Source: Candidatus Baltobacteraceae bacterium
GTDB lineage: Bacteria > Vulcanimicrobiota > Vulcanimicrobiia > Vulcanimicrobiales > Vulcanimicrobiaceae
DNA length: 64,000 bases
NCBI GenBank assembly: GCA_036488875.1
Contig: DASXGW010000007.1
Span: forward strand, 1 to 64,000
Direction: 5' to 3'
How positions within the stretch are numbered: position 1 is the stretch's first letter; each line of letters begins with the position of its first letter. The position numbers and the translations under genes are program-made. A model generated the notes under the pieces. That model ran no database searches and was not told the DNA's origin. It saw only the letters and a program-made list of their open reading frames with translations. Positions 16,400-24,678 of this stretch are shown here, piece after piece.

Positions 16400-17988
16400 A
16401 CGGCTTGCCCGGAGCGAGCGTCCTCAAACGTCAGCACGGTTTCGCGCGCGCGTCCCGACGCGATCAGGCGGCCGCGGAGAATCCCCGGCAGTACGCCGCA
16501 GGCGATCGGCGGCGTCCACAGTACTCCGTCGCGCTCGATAAAGACGTTCGTGCGCGCTCCTTCGGTGAGCTCGCCGCGCTCGTTGCAGAGCAGTGCGTCG
16601 AAACAGCCGCGTTCGCGTGCTTCGGCGGACGCGTCGTCGTGGTGCGGTCGCCACGTCGTCTTGTGCCGCAAAAACGGATCGTCGCTGCGAACGCGCGCCC
16701 GCGAAAGGCCTATCCGAACCGGCTCCTCCGGCGTATTGGCATCCTCGGCTCGCACCTCGATCGTTCCATCGAGGTGAAGGCGGAGCCTCACGACCCTCCC
16801 CCTGTCATCCTGAGCGTAGGGCGAAGCCCGAAGTCGAAGGGCAGGCGCCACATCTGCTTCGCGCACCTCGATTCCAAATGCACGGGCGCTGCGGCTCAGA
16901 CGTGCCATATGCAGCGCGAGCGTTGCATCGTCCGCATCGCCGGCAAACGTTTCGAGCAGCGCAAAAGGCGCCTCGGGGCGTAAGAAACGCGCCTTCAGCA
17001 GAATTTCCGCCCATTCGGCGGCGGCTTGCGAGTCGGCGACGATGCCGCCGCCCGTATCGTAGCGGCCCGTGCGCGCGGCAACGTCGAATTGCGCCGTGCG
17101 AATCGCGACGTTCCACCACCCGGTACGCTGCGGCGACAAAAAACCGATCGTTCCGCAGTAGACGCCGCGCGGCGCCGTTTCTGTTTGTGAGATGAAGCGC
17201 ATCGCCGATCGCTTGGGCGCTCCGGTGATGCTGCCGCACGGAAACGCTGCGGCGAAGATCTGCGCCAGCGACGTGGCGGCCCGCAGCCTCGCCGCGATCG
17301 TCGACGTCATCGTCGCGTACGTCGGATACCGTTCGACGTCGAGAAACCGTTCGACCGTAACGTCATCGCTGACGCGATGCAGGTCGTTGCGCAGGAGATC
17401 GACGATCATCACGTGCTCGGCGCGGTTCTTCGGCTGCTCGAGCTCGTCGACGCGGTCGGGCGGCGCGGTTCCTTTCATCGGCTTGGTGCGAACGCACGCA
17501 CCGTCGAACTCGAGAAACAGCTCCGGCGACCAAGATGCGATCGCGCGGTCGCCGTCGCGAACGTAGGCCTGATATCGCGCTCCCGAGCGCCGCGCATAAT
17601 AGGCATAGAGCTCGTACGGATCCCCCCGGTACGCCATTGCAAACGGCAGGGTGTAGTTGACTTGATACACGTCGCCTTCGTAGATCGCGTGCTGCAGGCG
17701 CGCGATCGCGGCGTGGTAGCCGTCACGTTCCACGGTAGCGAGCAGCGGCGTGTGAACGACGCGCGCCGGATCGGGCAGCGCGACCGGTTTCGGCGCGTCG
17801 AAAATTCCCAGCGCCGCGTCGCCCGAATATCCGACGTACCCGGAGACCCACGATCCGGCGTCGAGCGCCGCTTCGCACCGGTCGAGAAGCGCGCCAAGCT
17901 GCGCCGCGGAGCGGGCGCGGACGACCTCGAGCGGATGCTCGAACGCGCTCGCGGAGTCCGAGCCCATCACCACGGCGAACTCATCCAT
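16348..17988 (-). CDS. pabB-pabC: Aminodeoxychorismate synthase/lyase fusion
   Basis: A 546-residue bifunctional enzyme for p-aminobenzoate. The N-terminal chorismate-binding domain (about 1-330) has YEGDVYQVNYTLPF, PELFLEFDG, KPMKGTAPP, LLRNDLHRVS, PCGSITGAPK and YDTGGGIVADS. The C-terminal class IV aminotransferase fold (about 345-546) acts as 4-amino-4-deoxychorismate lyase, with the PLP lysine in FLRHKTTW and later NERGELTEGARTNVF. Such fusions are known. No pabA glutaminase is seen nearby. A palindromic repeat at 16803-16843 lies inside the second domain. Its 3' end overlaps the gene at 15839. Confidence 0.93.
   Translation of the reverse strand: MDEFAVVMGSDSASAFEHPLEVVRARSAAQLGALLDRCEAALDAGSWVSGYVGYSGDAALGIFDAPKPVALPDPARVVHTPLLATVERDGYHAAIARLQHAIYEGDVYQVNYTLPFAMAYRGDPYELYAYYARRSGARYQAYVRDGDRAIASWSPELFLEFDGACVRTKPMKGTAPPDRVDELEQPKNRAEHVMIVDLLRNDLHRVSDDVTVERFLDVERYPTYATMTSTIAARLRAATSLAQIFAAAFPCGSITGAPKRSAMRFISQTETAPRGVYCGTIGFLSPQRTGWWNVAIRTAQFDVAARTGRYDTGGGIVADSQAAAEWAEILLKARFLRPEAPFALLETFAGDADDATLALHMARLSRSARAFGIEVREADVAPALRLRASPYAQDDRGRVVRLRLHLDGTIEVRAEDANTPEEPVRIGLSRARVRSDDPFLRHKTTWRPHHDDASAEARERGCFDALLCNERGELTEGARTNVFIERDGVLWTPPIACGVLPGILRGRLIASGRARETVLTFEDARSGQAVYVGNSARGLLRATLVE
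16803..16843. repeat. REP-like repeat inside pabB-pabC
   Basis: The plus strand reads TGTCATCCTGAGCGTAGGGC then GAAGCCCGAAGTCGAAGGGCA, with an internal GGGCGAAGCCC palindrome. It shares the CTCAGGATGACA and CCTTCGAC ends with copies at 75-126 and 54471-54494. It is read through in frame on the minus strand as part of LRASPYAQDDRGR, in a surface-loop-like part of the lyase domain. The frame stays open. Confidence 0.65.
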
Positions 17989-18014
17989 AGCGGCTGCGCC
18001 GTCGTTCTAACAGC

Positions 18015-18512
18015 ATGAAACGACCCGTATTCGCGCTAGTCTGCCTGCTCATCTTCACCGGTGCCGCCGGGACGGCGAAGACGTCGTTGCAGCCGGTTTT
18101 CGCGGCGCACGATTGGCTCAACGGACGCGCGACGCCCGCGGCGGTCGCCGGCAACGTCGTCGTGCTCGACGTGTTTACCGTCGATTGCTACAACTGCCAA
18201 AACGTCGTGCCCGAGCTGCGAACGCTGTACGCGCGCGACCGCATTCGCGGCCTCGCCGTCGTCGGCATTCACGCGCCCGAAACGCCCGCCGAGCGAGACC
18301 GTTCGTACGTCGTGCAAAGCTTGGCCCGCCAGGGAATCGTCTGGCCCGTCGCAATCGACAACGCATTCTCCCTGTGGAACGCATACGGCGTGAGTGCGTG
18401 GCCAACGCAGCTAATCTTCGATCGCCGCGGCCGGCTGCGCGAAACGGTCGTCGGCGATTCGCAGGACGCAGTAGTCGCTGCCGCCGTGGAGAAACTGCTC
18501 GCGGAGAGATGA
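18015..18512 (+). CDS. Thioredoxin-fold protein, exported
   Basis: A 165-residue TlpA/ResA-like protein with an N-terminal signal or anchor (MKRPVFALVCLLIFTGAAG). The redox motif is CYNC in VDCYNCQNVVPEL and the cis-proline loop is SAWPTQLIFD. TlpA-like proteins reduce or transfer electrons to periplasmic dithiols, for example in cytochrome c maturation. It is divergent from pabB-pabC (27 bp apart) and coupled by an ATGA overlap to the methyltransferase that follows. Confidence 0.85.
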   Translation: MKRPVFALVCLLIFTGAAGTAKTSLQPVFAAHDWLNGRATPAAVAGNVVVLDVFTVDCYNCQNVVPELRTLYARDRIRGLAVVGIHAPETPAERDRSYVVQSLARQGIVWPVAIDNAFSLWNAYGVSAWPTQLIFDRRGRLRETVVGDSQDAVVAAAVEKLLAER

Positions 18513-19280
18513 GCCTCGACGTCGATTTCGGGAAAGCCGCAGCGGATTACGGAAAATACCGCGCCGGCTTCCCCGACGAACTTTTCGACCGCCTCTTCGC
18601 GGCGGCCATCGTGCGCCGGAACGATAGCGTGCTGGATCTCGGCACCGGCACGGGAACGCTCGGGCGCGGTTTCGCCCTGCGCGGTTGCAGCGTTACGGGA
18701 CTAGATCCGTCGCAACCGATGATCGATGAAGCGCGCCGCATCGACGGCGAAGCGGGCGTTACGGCGGCGTACGTCACCGGCCGCGCCGAAGAACTTCCGT
18801 TCGAAGACGCGACGTTCGACGTCGTCTGCGCGGGGCAGTGCTGGCACTGGTTCGATCGCGCGCCTGCCGCGGTGCAGGCGAGCCGCGTGTTAAAAGACGG
18901 CGGTCGAATCGTTCGTCGCGCACTTCGATTGGATTCCATTGCCGGGCAACATCGTCGATGCCACCGAACATCTCATCATGCGCCACAATCCGCAATGGAA
19001 GATGAACGGCGGCAGCGGTTTGCATCCGCGCACGTTAGCCGACGTCGCCGTTGCGGGCTTTACGGAACTCGAAACGTTTTCGTTCGATCTGGACGTACCG
19101 TATACGCACGAAGCGTGGCGCGGACGCATTCGCGCCAGCGCCGGGGTTGCCGCGAGTTTGCCGCCTGCCAAGGTTGCGGAGTTCGATGACGATCTAGCCC
19201 GGTTGCTCAAACGCGAGTACCCCCACGATCCGCTGAGCGTCTTGCATCGCGTCTGGGTATTGACCGCTCGAAACTCTTAG
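18509..19280 (+). pseudogene. SAM-dependent methyltransferase, frameshifted
   Basis: A class I methyltransferase that starts at ATG 18509 (ATGA overlap with the thioredoxin-like gene). The SAM motif VLDLGTGTGTLG and the LPFEDATFDVVCAGQCWHWF region lie in the first frame. After GGRIV (about 18910) the frame is lost; the expected continuation VAHFDWIPLPGN and the whole C-terminus lie in the next frame to the stop at 19280. One extra base in CGTTCG (18910-18915) explains this. Both halves keep normal family sequence, so it is either a very recent lesion or a sequencing error. The substrate is unknown. Confidence 0.8.
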
Positions 19281-21052
19281 TAGGCCATCTCCAGCACGTT
19301 CGGCGCCGATGTGTAACCGGTGCCGCCGCCGGCTATCCACAGGTTGCCGTTAGGGCCGATAACTATGCCGACGGATGATTGAAACACGTCGTTGGGGGTT
19401 CGCGTTTCGACGGCGTAGAGGTCGAGCGTGGGTGCGACGCCGGGCCCATTGTTCTCAACGCGCTCGATCTGCGGATGGTTGGCGAGTGCGAGGAAGATCG
19501 TGTTGCCGTCCGGTGCGACGACCATCGCGTTAGGCTCGTCGCTTCCAGTCGCGCTCGTGTACTCGCGAATCGACGCGGTGCTGAACGGCGTCATTGCGCC
19601 GATGGTATTTGGCGTGCACGTGTCGTTTGAAAACCAGAGCTGTCCGTCGGACGTTTGCGCGATTCCGGAAAGATTATAGTTGGGCCAGGCGGTGCCGCGG
19701 ATGGTATTGTCCGGAACCGTCGCGATCTGCGGCGAACCCACCGAGTGGCCGGAGATCGCGTATCGATCGATCGCCTGGTCGTACCGATCGACGACGTAAA
19801 GTTTTCCGTCGATCTTACTGAGGAGCAGGCTTTGATTATTGCCCGCGGCCTCGGCAAACGCGGGTCCGGTGAGCGTTCCCGCCGTCGTGATATTTCCGAT
19901 GAGGTTGCTGCAGTTCGACGTAAACCATAGGTCGCTGTTGTTCCCGGCAACGATCTTTTCGGGGCAAAACGTTCCGAGTCCGGTGACGCCGTATTCGCGC
20001 ACCGTTCCGCCGGGAGCCGTGCCCCGCGGTATTTCACCGATTTGGTTCGCGTTATTTTCGGTGAACCAAACGTTACCGGCGGAGTCCTCGACGATAGCGT
20101 CGTAGGCGCTATCGTCGGTCAGCGCCGGCGTGTTGGCGTGGTCGAAAACCGCCGGCGTTCCGGTCGCCGTAAGGCGAACGATCGCGTCGATCCCGCCGGC
20201 TCCCTGCGTCGTCGTCACCCAGACGTTGCCGTCGGGACCGCTCGTTATCGCAAGCAGCGAAGCCGGCCCCACGCCGGTCGCGCTGAACGACGCGAAAACG
20301 TGCGGCGTCGGCACGAATTGGGCCGGATCGACGGTTGCGCCGCTTGCCGTGGCCCCGATCGTTGCCGAGAACATCGATTTGCCCGTATAGGTGAGCGTGA
20401 CCGGCGTTCCGGGCGCGCTGACCCTCGTTGGACTTATGGAGGTCGCTCCCATTTTGTCCGTATCGATCATCTTCACCGGGACGCTGTAGTTACCGGGGCC
20501 GACGATCGCCGCGCCGCTTGCGTCGAAAGCGGTCAGGTACACCGGTATCTTTGCCGCGACGCCAGCGTTGGGATTGGGACTCTGCAGGGTCACCGAAATT
20601 CGCTTGATCACGCCTTCGAGCACGAGCGCGATTTGGGCGGCCCGGCCCGCTTCGATCGTCTTCACTATCTTTGCCCGGCTGAGAACCGCGTTTCGCGCGT
20701 CGTATAGCGCCACTCCGAACGTGACTTTGCCGGCCGGTACGCCGACCGTGAACGTACACTGCCTCGCACCGTCGATCAGGATGCAGTACTTAGTCTTGAC
20801 CCAAAGCCTGAACGATCCGATGAGCTTCCCGTTTGCGGTAAGCTTCATCGTGGTCGAGTTCACCGAAATGTAATGCGCCCGATGCCGCGGGTGCTGTGGA
20901 ATCCGTATCGAGACGTTTGCCGTCGCTTGCGGCTCGCGCGTTATACGAGCGATGCGCAAAGCCGGCAGGGCGTTTTGCTGCGGCACGACGACGCTTCCGC
21001 CGCATCCCGCCATCAGGGCCGTAAGAAGAAACGCGGCGGTACGCTGCTGCAC
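19277..21052 (-). CDS. Propeller lipoprotein with N-terminal Ig-like region
   Basis: A 591-residue exported lipoprotein (lipobox LMAGC). About residues 45-250 are beta-rich and resemble stacked immunoglobulin-like domains (IKRISVTLQSPNPNAG, PGTPVTLTYTGKSMF). The rest is a Vgb-like propeller with repeated GPDGNVWVT, EDSAGNVWFTE, TSDGQLWFSND and GPNGNLWIAGG. The ligand is unknown. It begins at GTG 21052 one base after the stop of the upstream paralog, so the pair is coupled. Its stop overlaps that of the broken methyltransferase (TTAG shared). Confidence 0.78.
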   Translation of the reverse strand: MQQRTAAFLLTALMAGCGGSVVVPQQNALPALRIARITREPQATANVSIRIPQHPRHRAHYISVNSTTMKLTANGKLIGSFRLWVKTKYCILIDGARQCTFTVGVPAGKVTFGVALYDARNAVLSRAKIVKTIEAGRAAQIALVLEGVIKRISVTLQSPNPNAGVAAKIPVYLTAFDASGAAIVGPGNYSVPVKMIDTDKMGATSISPTRVSAPGTPVTLTYTGKSMFSATIGATASGATVDPAQFVPTPHVFASFSATGVGPASLLAITSGPDGNVWVTTTQGAGGIDAIVRLTATGTPAVFDHANTPALTDDSAYDAIVEDSAGNVWFTENNANQIGEIPRGTAPGGTVREYGVTGLGTFCPEKIVAGNNSDLWFTSNCSNLIGNITTAGTLTGPAFAEAAGNNQSLLLSKIDGKLYVVDRYDQAIDRYAISGHSVGSPQIATVPDNTIRGTAWPNYNLSGIAQTSDGQLWFSNDTCTPNTIGAMTPFSTASIREYTSATGSDEPNAMVVAPDGNTIFLALANHPQIERVENNGPGVAPTLDLYAVETRTPNDVFQSSVGIVIGPNGNLWIAGGGTGYTSAPNVLEMAY

Positions 21053-21053
21053 G

Positions 21054-22880
21054 TTAGTAGGCCACCTTCACGATGGTGTTGGAGCTGTCGGTGGAATCGA
21101 CGTATCCGTTACTGGTGAAGTAGAGATATCCGTCCGGGCCGACGGCCACGTCCCAAAAAATGCCGTTAACGCTGGGCGGCGTCTTTACGGCGAGATCGTA
21201 GAGCGCGGGTGCGGCTGCGTTTGCGCCCGGAATGACTTGCGTGACCTCGTTTTGACCGGATTCGGGCACCCATAGACTGCCGTCTGCGAGCGCCGTCAGA
21301 AACGCCGGTGACGAGCAGCCGGCCAGCGTCGGCACTCGCGTTGCGGTCGAGCTGCCGAACGTTGCGGCGATGGCGACGCGAACGAGGTACGAATACTGGC
21401 ATCCGCCGGTCGTCGCCCACAAGTTGCCCGATGGGTCCTGCGTTAGGCCGACGAACTGGTTACCGGCGCTGCTCACGTCGAGCACGGGTCCAGGGTCGAT
21501 CGATCCGTGCACGATGGTGCCTTGGAAGATCGCAGCCTTCGACGTATTGGCGTCCTCGCCGGCGACGTACATCTTTCCGTCTTTTCCGATGAGCGGCTGC
21601 TGCGGATTTTCGAAGTTGCTCGGGAGCGTGCTGACCGTCGCCCCCGACTGTGCGACGTTGAGCAGTTGCGATCCCGAGGAGCACGCGATTGTAAACCATG
21701 CGCCCCCGGTTGCCGCGCCGCTTCCATACGTGGTGACGCGTTTGGCGCTGGCTCCGCTACAAATAGCCGGGAAGTTGGCCGTCGTGAGCTGCTGTGCGCC
21801 GCCGGCGCCGGCGGCGTTGATGCCGCCGATGTAGTCGTCGGCAGCGTAGACGACGCCCTTATCTCCCAGCGTGCTCGCCGCTAAGCCGGAGATCGGTACG
21901 TTGGGAAGCGACGTTCCGACGCCGGTACCCGGAACGATTTGCGTCATCGCTCCGGTCGTCGTCATATACGTCAGGCCGCTATTGAGTGCCGAGTCCGTCA
22001 CGCTGATCCACAGCTTGTTGTCGAGCGCCCGCGTAATGGCGACCGCGTTGAGCGCAACGCCAGTGTCCGCGCCGAGCGACCTCGGCAGCTCGAAGCTCCC
22101 CACGACCGCCGGCGTCGGCCGGAAGTCCGCGGGCGTTACGCTCGTCGACGGCAGCTTCGCCGCGGTCGCGCCGATCGTCGCGGTAGTGAGATTTGCGCCG
22201 GTATAGGCGAGCGTTACGGAAGTACTCGGACTCGTAATCCTCGTCGTCGAGAGCGTCGTCGCCTTGCTCGTATCGCTGTCGGTCAGCTCGATCGCAACGT
22301 TATAGTTGGCGGGTCCGATGATGACGTTTCCGCCGGCGTCTTTCGCCGTCACCGCCACGCCAAGCGACGTGGGCGTGCCGGCGGCAGCGTTCGGCCGTTC
22401 CACGGCGACGACGATGGACGCGACGACGCCGCCGAGCACGATCGAAATGAGGTTGGTGCGGCCGGTAACGATCGTCTTTGTGACGTTTCCGATGGAGAGC
22501 AGCTTGCCTTTTCCGCCGGCCGCATCGTACGTGTCGATCGCGATCGTCCGATTGAAGCCCGGCGACGTTCCGACGGTGAACGTGCAGAGCGTCGAACCGT
22601 TGCCCGATGCGCAGTACTTCGAGTTCGGCGTCGTGTTAAAGGTGCCGAGCTTCGTTTCACCCTCGGCGATCGTGAGCGATTTCGTGCTCGGCGAGATGTA
22701 ACGCGCGCGGCGTTGACGCCGGGGAATCCGTAAGCGTATTTCCAGCTTCGCCGCGACGGCGCGGTCGTGTCCGACGCTAGGCGCGAAGCTTCCCGGATGC
22801 TGCGCCGGAAGCATCGCTCCGCCCGAACACGCGGAAAGCATTGCGAACGCTAGAAGTACCGCCAGCGCTCGAAATCGCAT
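21054..22880 (-). CDS. Propeller lipoprotein, tandem paralog
   Basis: A 608-residue lipoprotein (signal MRFRALAVLLAFAMLSAC). ATG 22880 has AGGAG six bases upstream. The domain order is the same as in the downstream paralog: a segment around RRARYISPSTKSLTIAEG (RHRAHYISVNSTTMKL in the other), a Cys pair around YCASGNGSTLCTF (YCILIDGARQCTF), an Ig-like part, then a weaker propeller (DGKMYVAGED, DPSGNLWATTG, GPDGYLYFTSNG). The two are clearly paralogous yet strongly diverged. Confidence 0.78.
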   Translation of the reverse strand: MRFRALAVLLAFAMLSACSGGAMLPAQHPGSFAPSVGHDRAVAAKLEIRLRIPRRQRRARYISPSTKSLTIAEGETKLGTFNTTPNSKYCASGNGSTLCTFTVGTSPGFNRTIAIDTYDAAGGKGKLLSIGNVTKTIVTGRTNLISIVLGGVVASIVVAVERPNAAAGTPTSLGVAVTAKDAGGNVIIGPANYNVAIELTDSDTSKATTLSTTRITSPSTSVTLAYTGANLTTATIGATAAKLPSTSVTPADFRPTPAVVGSFELPRSLGADTGVALNAVAITRALDNKLWISVTDSALNSGLTYMTTTGAMTQIVPGTGVGTSLPNVPISGLAASTLGDKGVVYAADDYIGGINAAGAGGAQQLTTANFPAICSGASAKRVTTYGSGAATGGAWFTIACSSGSQLLNVAQSGATVSTLPSNFENPQQPLIGKDGKMYVAGEDANTSKAAIFQGTIVHGSIDPGPVLDVSSAGNQFVGLTQDPSGNLWATTGGCQYSYLVRVAIAATFGSSTATRVPTLAGCSSPAFLTALADGSLWVPESGQNEVTQVIPGANAAAPALYDLAVKTPPSVNGIFWDVAVGPDGYLYFTSNGYVDSTDSSNTIVKVAY

Positions 22881-22981
22881 TTTCAACTCCTGCAAAGGAA
22901 GAACTCACCCCAATCGGAAAGGCGCCTGCTCCTTTCGCCCTCATGGGGGCGCCGCCATCCCGCGGGGAAGAGTCCTCGAGC

Positions 22982-24406
22982 GTGCACCAGATCCATATCG
23001 GCATCGGCTCCAACCTCGGAGACCGCCAGAGCAACATCTTGGCGGCGTTGCAGCGTTTGCGCGGGCGTGGAAAAGTTACTGCGGTTTCCGCTTTCTACGA
23101 ATCGAAGGCGGCACACGGTGCCGAAGGGCCGGAGTATCTCAACGTCGCCGCGGTGTTGACGACCGAGCTCGACCGCGACGCGTTCGAGCGGTTCGCGCAC
23201 GACGTTGAGCTCGCCGTCGGCCGATCGGGGGGCAGCTTGAACAAGCTGGCAGCGCGACCGATCGATATAGACGTGCTCGCTTTCGACGGAACCGTCGTGG
23301 CGAAGAACTTGGAGCGTCGAGCGTACAATGCGGTACCGCTTGCCGAGATCGCTCCGCAGCTCATCCAGGCGCAACCCAACGGGGTCGTTCGCAAACGCGA
23401 ACGCAGCTTGCGTTTCGATACCGATCGGCAAGAAGAAGTTCCGGAAGTTCCCCTGTCGCTCAACCGAGTCGGCGTGTCGAGCGTTCGGCGCATTGTGCAT
23501 CTCGACGTCGACGGGCACGAGCGCGTCTACAACGGCGAGTTCGCGATGGTCGCCGACCTCGCACCGCACAAAGCCGGCGTGCACATGTCGCGCTTCGCCG
23601 AGATCCTCGAGGAAGCGACGCTCGACGTGCTCGCGCGCGACGAAAAACCGGCGCGCATCGAACGTCTCGTGGAATCGATCGCGCGCGAAATCGTGCAAAG
23701 CCAGCGCGCCGTTCGCGCCGACGTGCGGTTGCGTGCCGAGTTCGGTCTCGAACGCTGGACGCCGGTCAGCGGTAAGCGCGGCGAGGAAACCTACACCTTG
23801 ATCGGCATCGCGCACGCCGACGACCGCGCAACGCGGCGCGTGGTCGGTGTCGAGGCCGAAGGCATGACCGCGTGCCCGTGCGCGCAAGGAATGGTGCGCG
23901 AGCACTCGCGCCATCAACTCATCGAAGCCGGCTTTAGCGAAGCCGACGCGAAACGAGCTCTCGACGTGCTCCCGGGTGCGACGCACAATCAGCGCGGTCG
24001 CGGAGCGGTTCTGCTGGGGGTCGACGACGCGAACGCCGAAGCGGTGCGCGCCGAAGATCTCGTGGAGATCGTCGAAAATGCGATGTCGAGCGAAACCTAC
24101 GATTTGCTCAAGCGGCCCGACGAGTTCTTCATCGTCAACAAGGCGCATTACAACCCGAAGTTCGTCGAAGACGTCGTCCGCGGAATTCTATCGAACGCGC
24201 TGGACGTGTACGCCGATCTGAGCGACGAAACGTTCGTCTTTGCCAGCCAAGTCAACTACGAATCGATCCACAAGCACGACGCGTTCGCCGAAGGCTTCGG
24301 CACGTTCGGCGAGTTTCGCGCCGAGCTTCGAACCGGCAAGCAGTCCGTCTCGAAGACCGACCTGGCCGCATGGCTGGGCACGCGTCCCTCTCCGGTAGTC
24401 TCGTGA
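22982..24406 (+). CDS. folK-folE2: FolK-FolE2 fusion (HPPK + GTP cyclohydrolase IB)
   Basis: A 474-residue fusion. Residues 1-155 are 6-hydroxymethyl-7,8-dihydropterin pyrophosphokinase: HIGIGSNLGDRQSN, GPEYLNVAAVL and ARPIDIDVLAFDG. Residues about 160-474 are a type IB GTP cyclohydrolase (FolE2/MptA): DLAPHKAGVHMSR, EGMTACPCAQ with the catalytic Cys, THNQRGRGAVLLG and VNKAHYNPKFVEDVVR. It thus holds the first committed step and a later kinase step of folate synthesis. GTG 22982 is chosen because it gives a normal HPPK start and has GGGGAAGAG upstream; a longer frame would overlap the divergent lipoprotein start. Confidence 0.92.
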   Translation: MHQIHIGIGSNLGDRQSNILAALQRLRGRGKVTAVSAFYESKAAHGAEGPEYLNVAAVLTTELDRDAFERFAHDVELAVGRSGGSLNKLAARPIDIDVLAFDGTVVAKNLERRAYNAVPLAEIAPQLIQAQPNGVVRKRERSLRFDTDRQEEVPEVPLSLNRVGVSSVRRIVHLDVDGHERVYNGEFAMVADLAPHKAGVHMSRFAEILEEATLDVLARDEKPARIERLVESIAREIVQSQRAVRADVRLRAEFGLERWTPVSGKRGEETYTLIGIAHADDRATRRVVGVEAEGMTACPCAQGMVREHSRHQLIEAGFSEADAKRALDVLPGATHNQRGRGAVLLGVDDANAEAVRAEDLVEIVENAMSSETYDLLKRPDEFFIVNKAHYNPKFVEDVVRGILSNALDVYADLSDETFVFASQVNYESIHKHDAFAEGFGTFGEFRAELRTGKQSVSKTDLAAWLGTRPSPVVS

Positions 24407-24678
24407 AGATCGGGACGCTCGAGATGAAAATCGCGCGCATCGAGGGTTTTCGCGTGCGCGTCCTGTGGGACAGCCGCAACGTCCGATCCGATCGCGAAGG
24501 TATGCCGCCGTGGCCGTACGAGATCGCGGCGCGCGACTCGTGGACCGTGGCGAAGTGGCGTCAAGAGCGCTTCGTCAACCTGTATCCCGGATTCGACGTC
24601 GAAGTGCTCGATGGCGACGGTAACGTGGTCGAGCACGGCAGGATGCTGCTGGAAACTTTACGAGAGAGTTACGACTAA
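24403..24678 (+). CDS. Small hypothetical protein
   Basis: A 91-residue soluble protein coupled to folK-folE2 by a GTGA overlap (ATG 24424 is an alternative start). Strand-rich first half (RIEGFRVRVLWDSRNVRSD), a WPYEIAARDSWTVAKW middle and a strand pair FDVEVLDGDGNVVE. I recognise no family. Its position suggests co-expression with folate synthesis. Its stop shares the bases CTAA with the stop of the convergent pseudogene. Confidence 0.6.
   Translation: MKIGTLEMKIARIEGFRVRVLWDSRNVRSDREGMPPWPYEIAARDSWTVAKWRQERFVNLYPGFDVEVLDGDGNVVEHGRMLLETLRESYD

Noticed and set aside
18509-19280. Programmed ribosomal frameshift in the methyltransferase
   Set aside because: No slippery heptamer or strong downstream stem was seen at the junction; an extra base is simpler.
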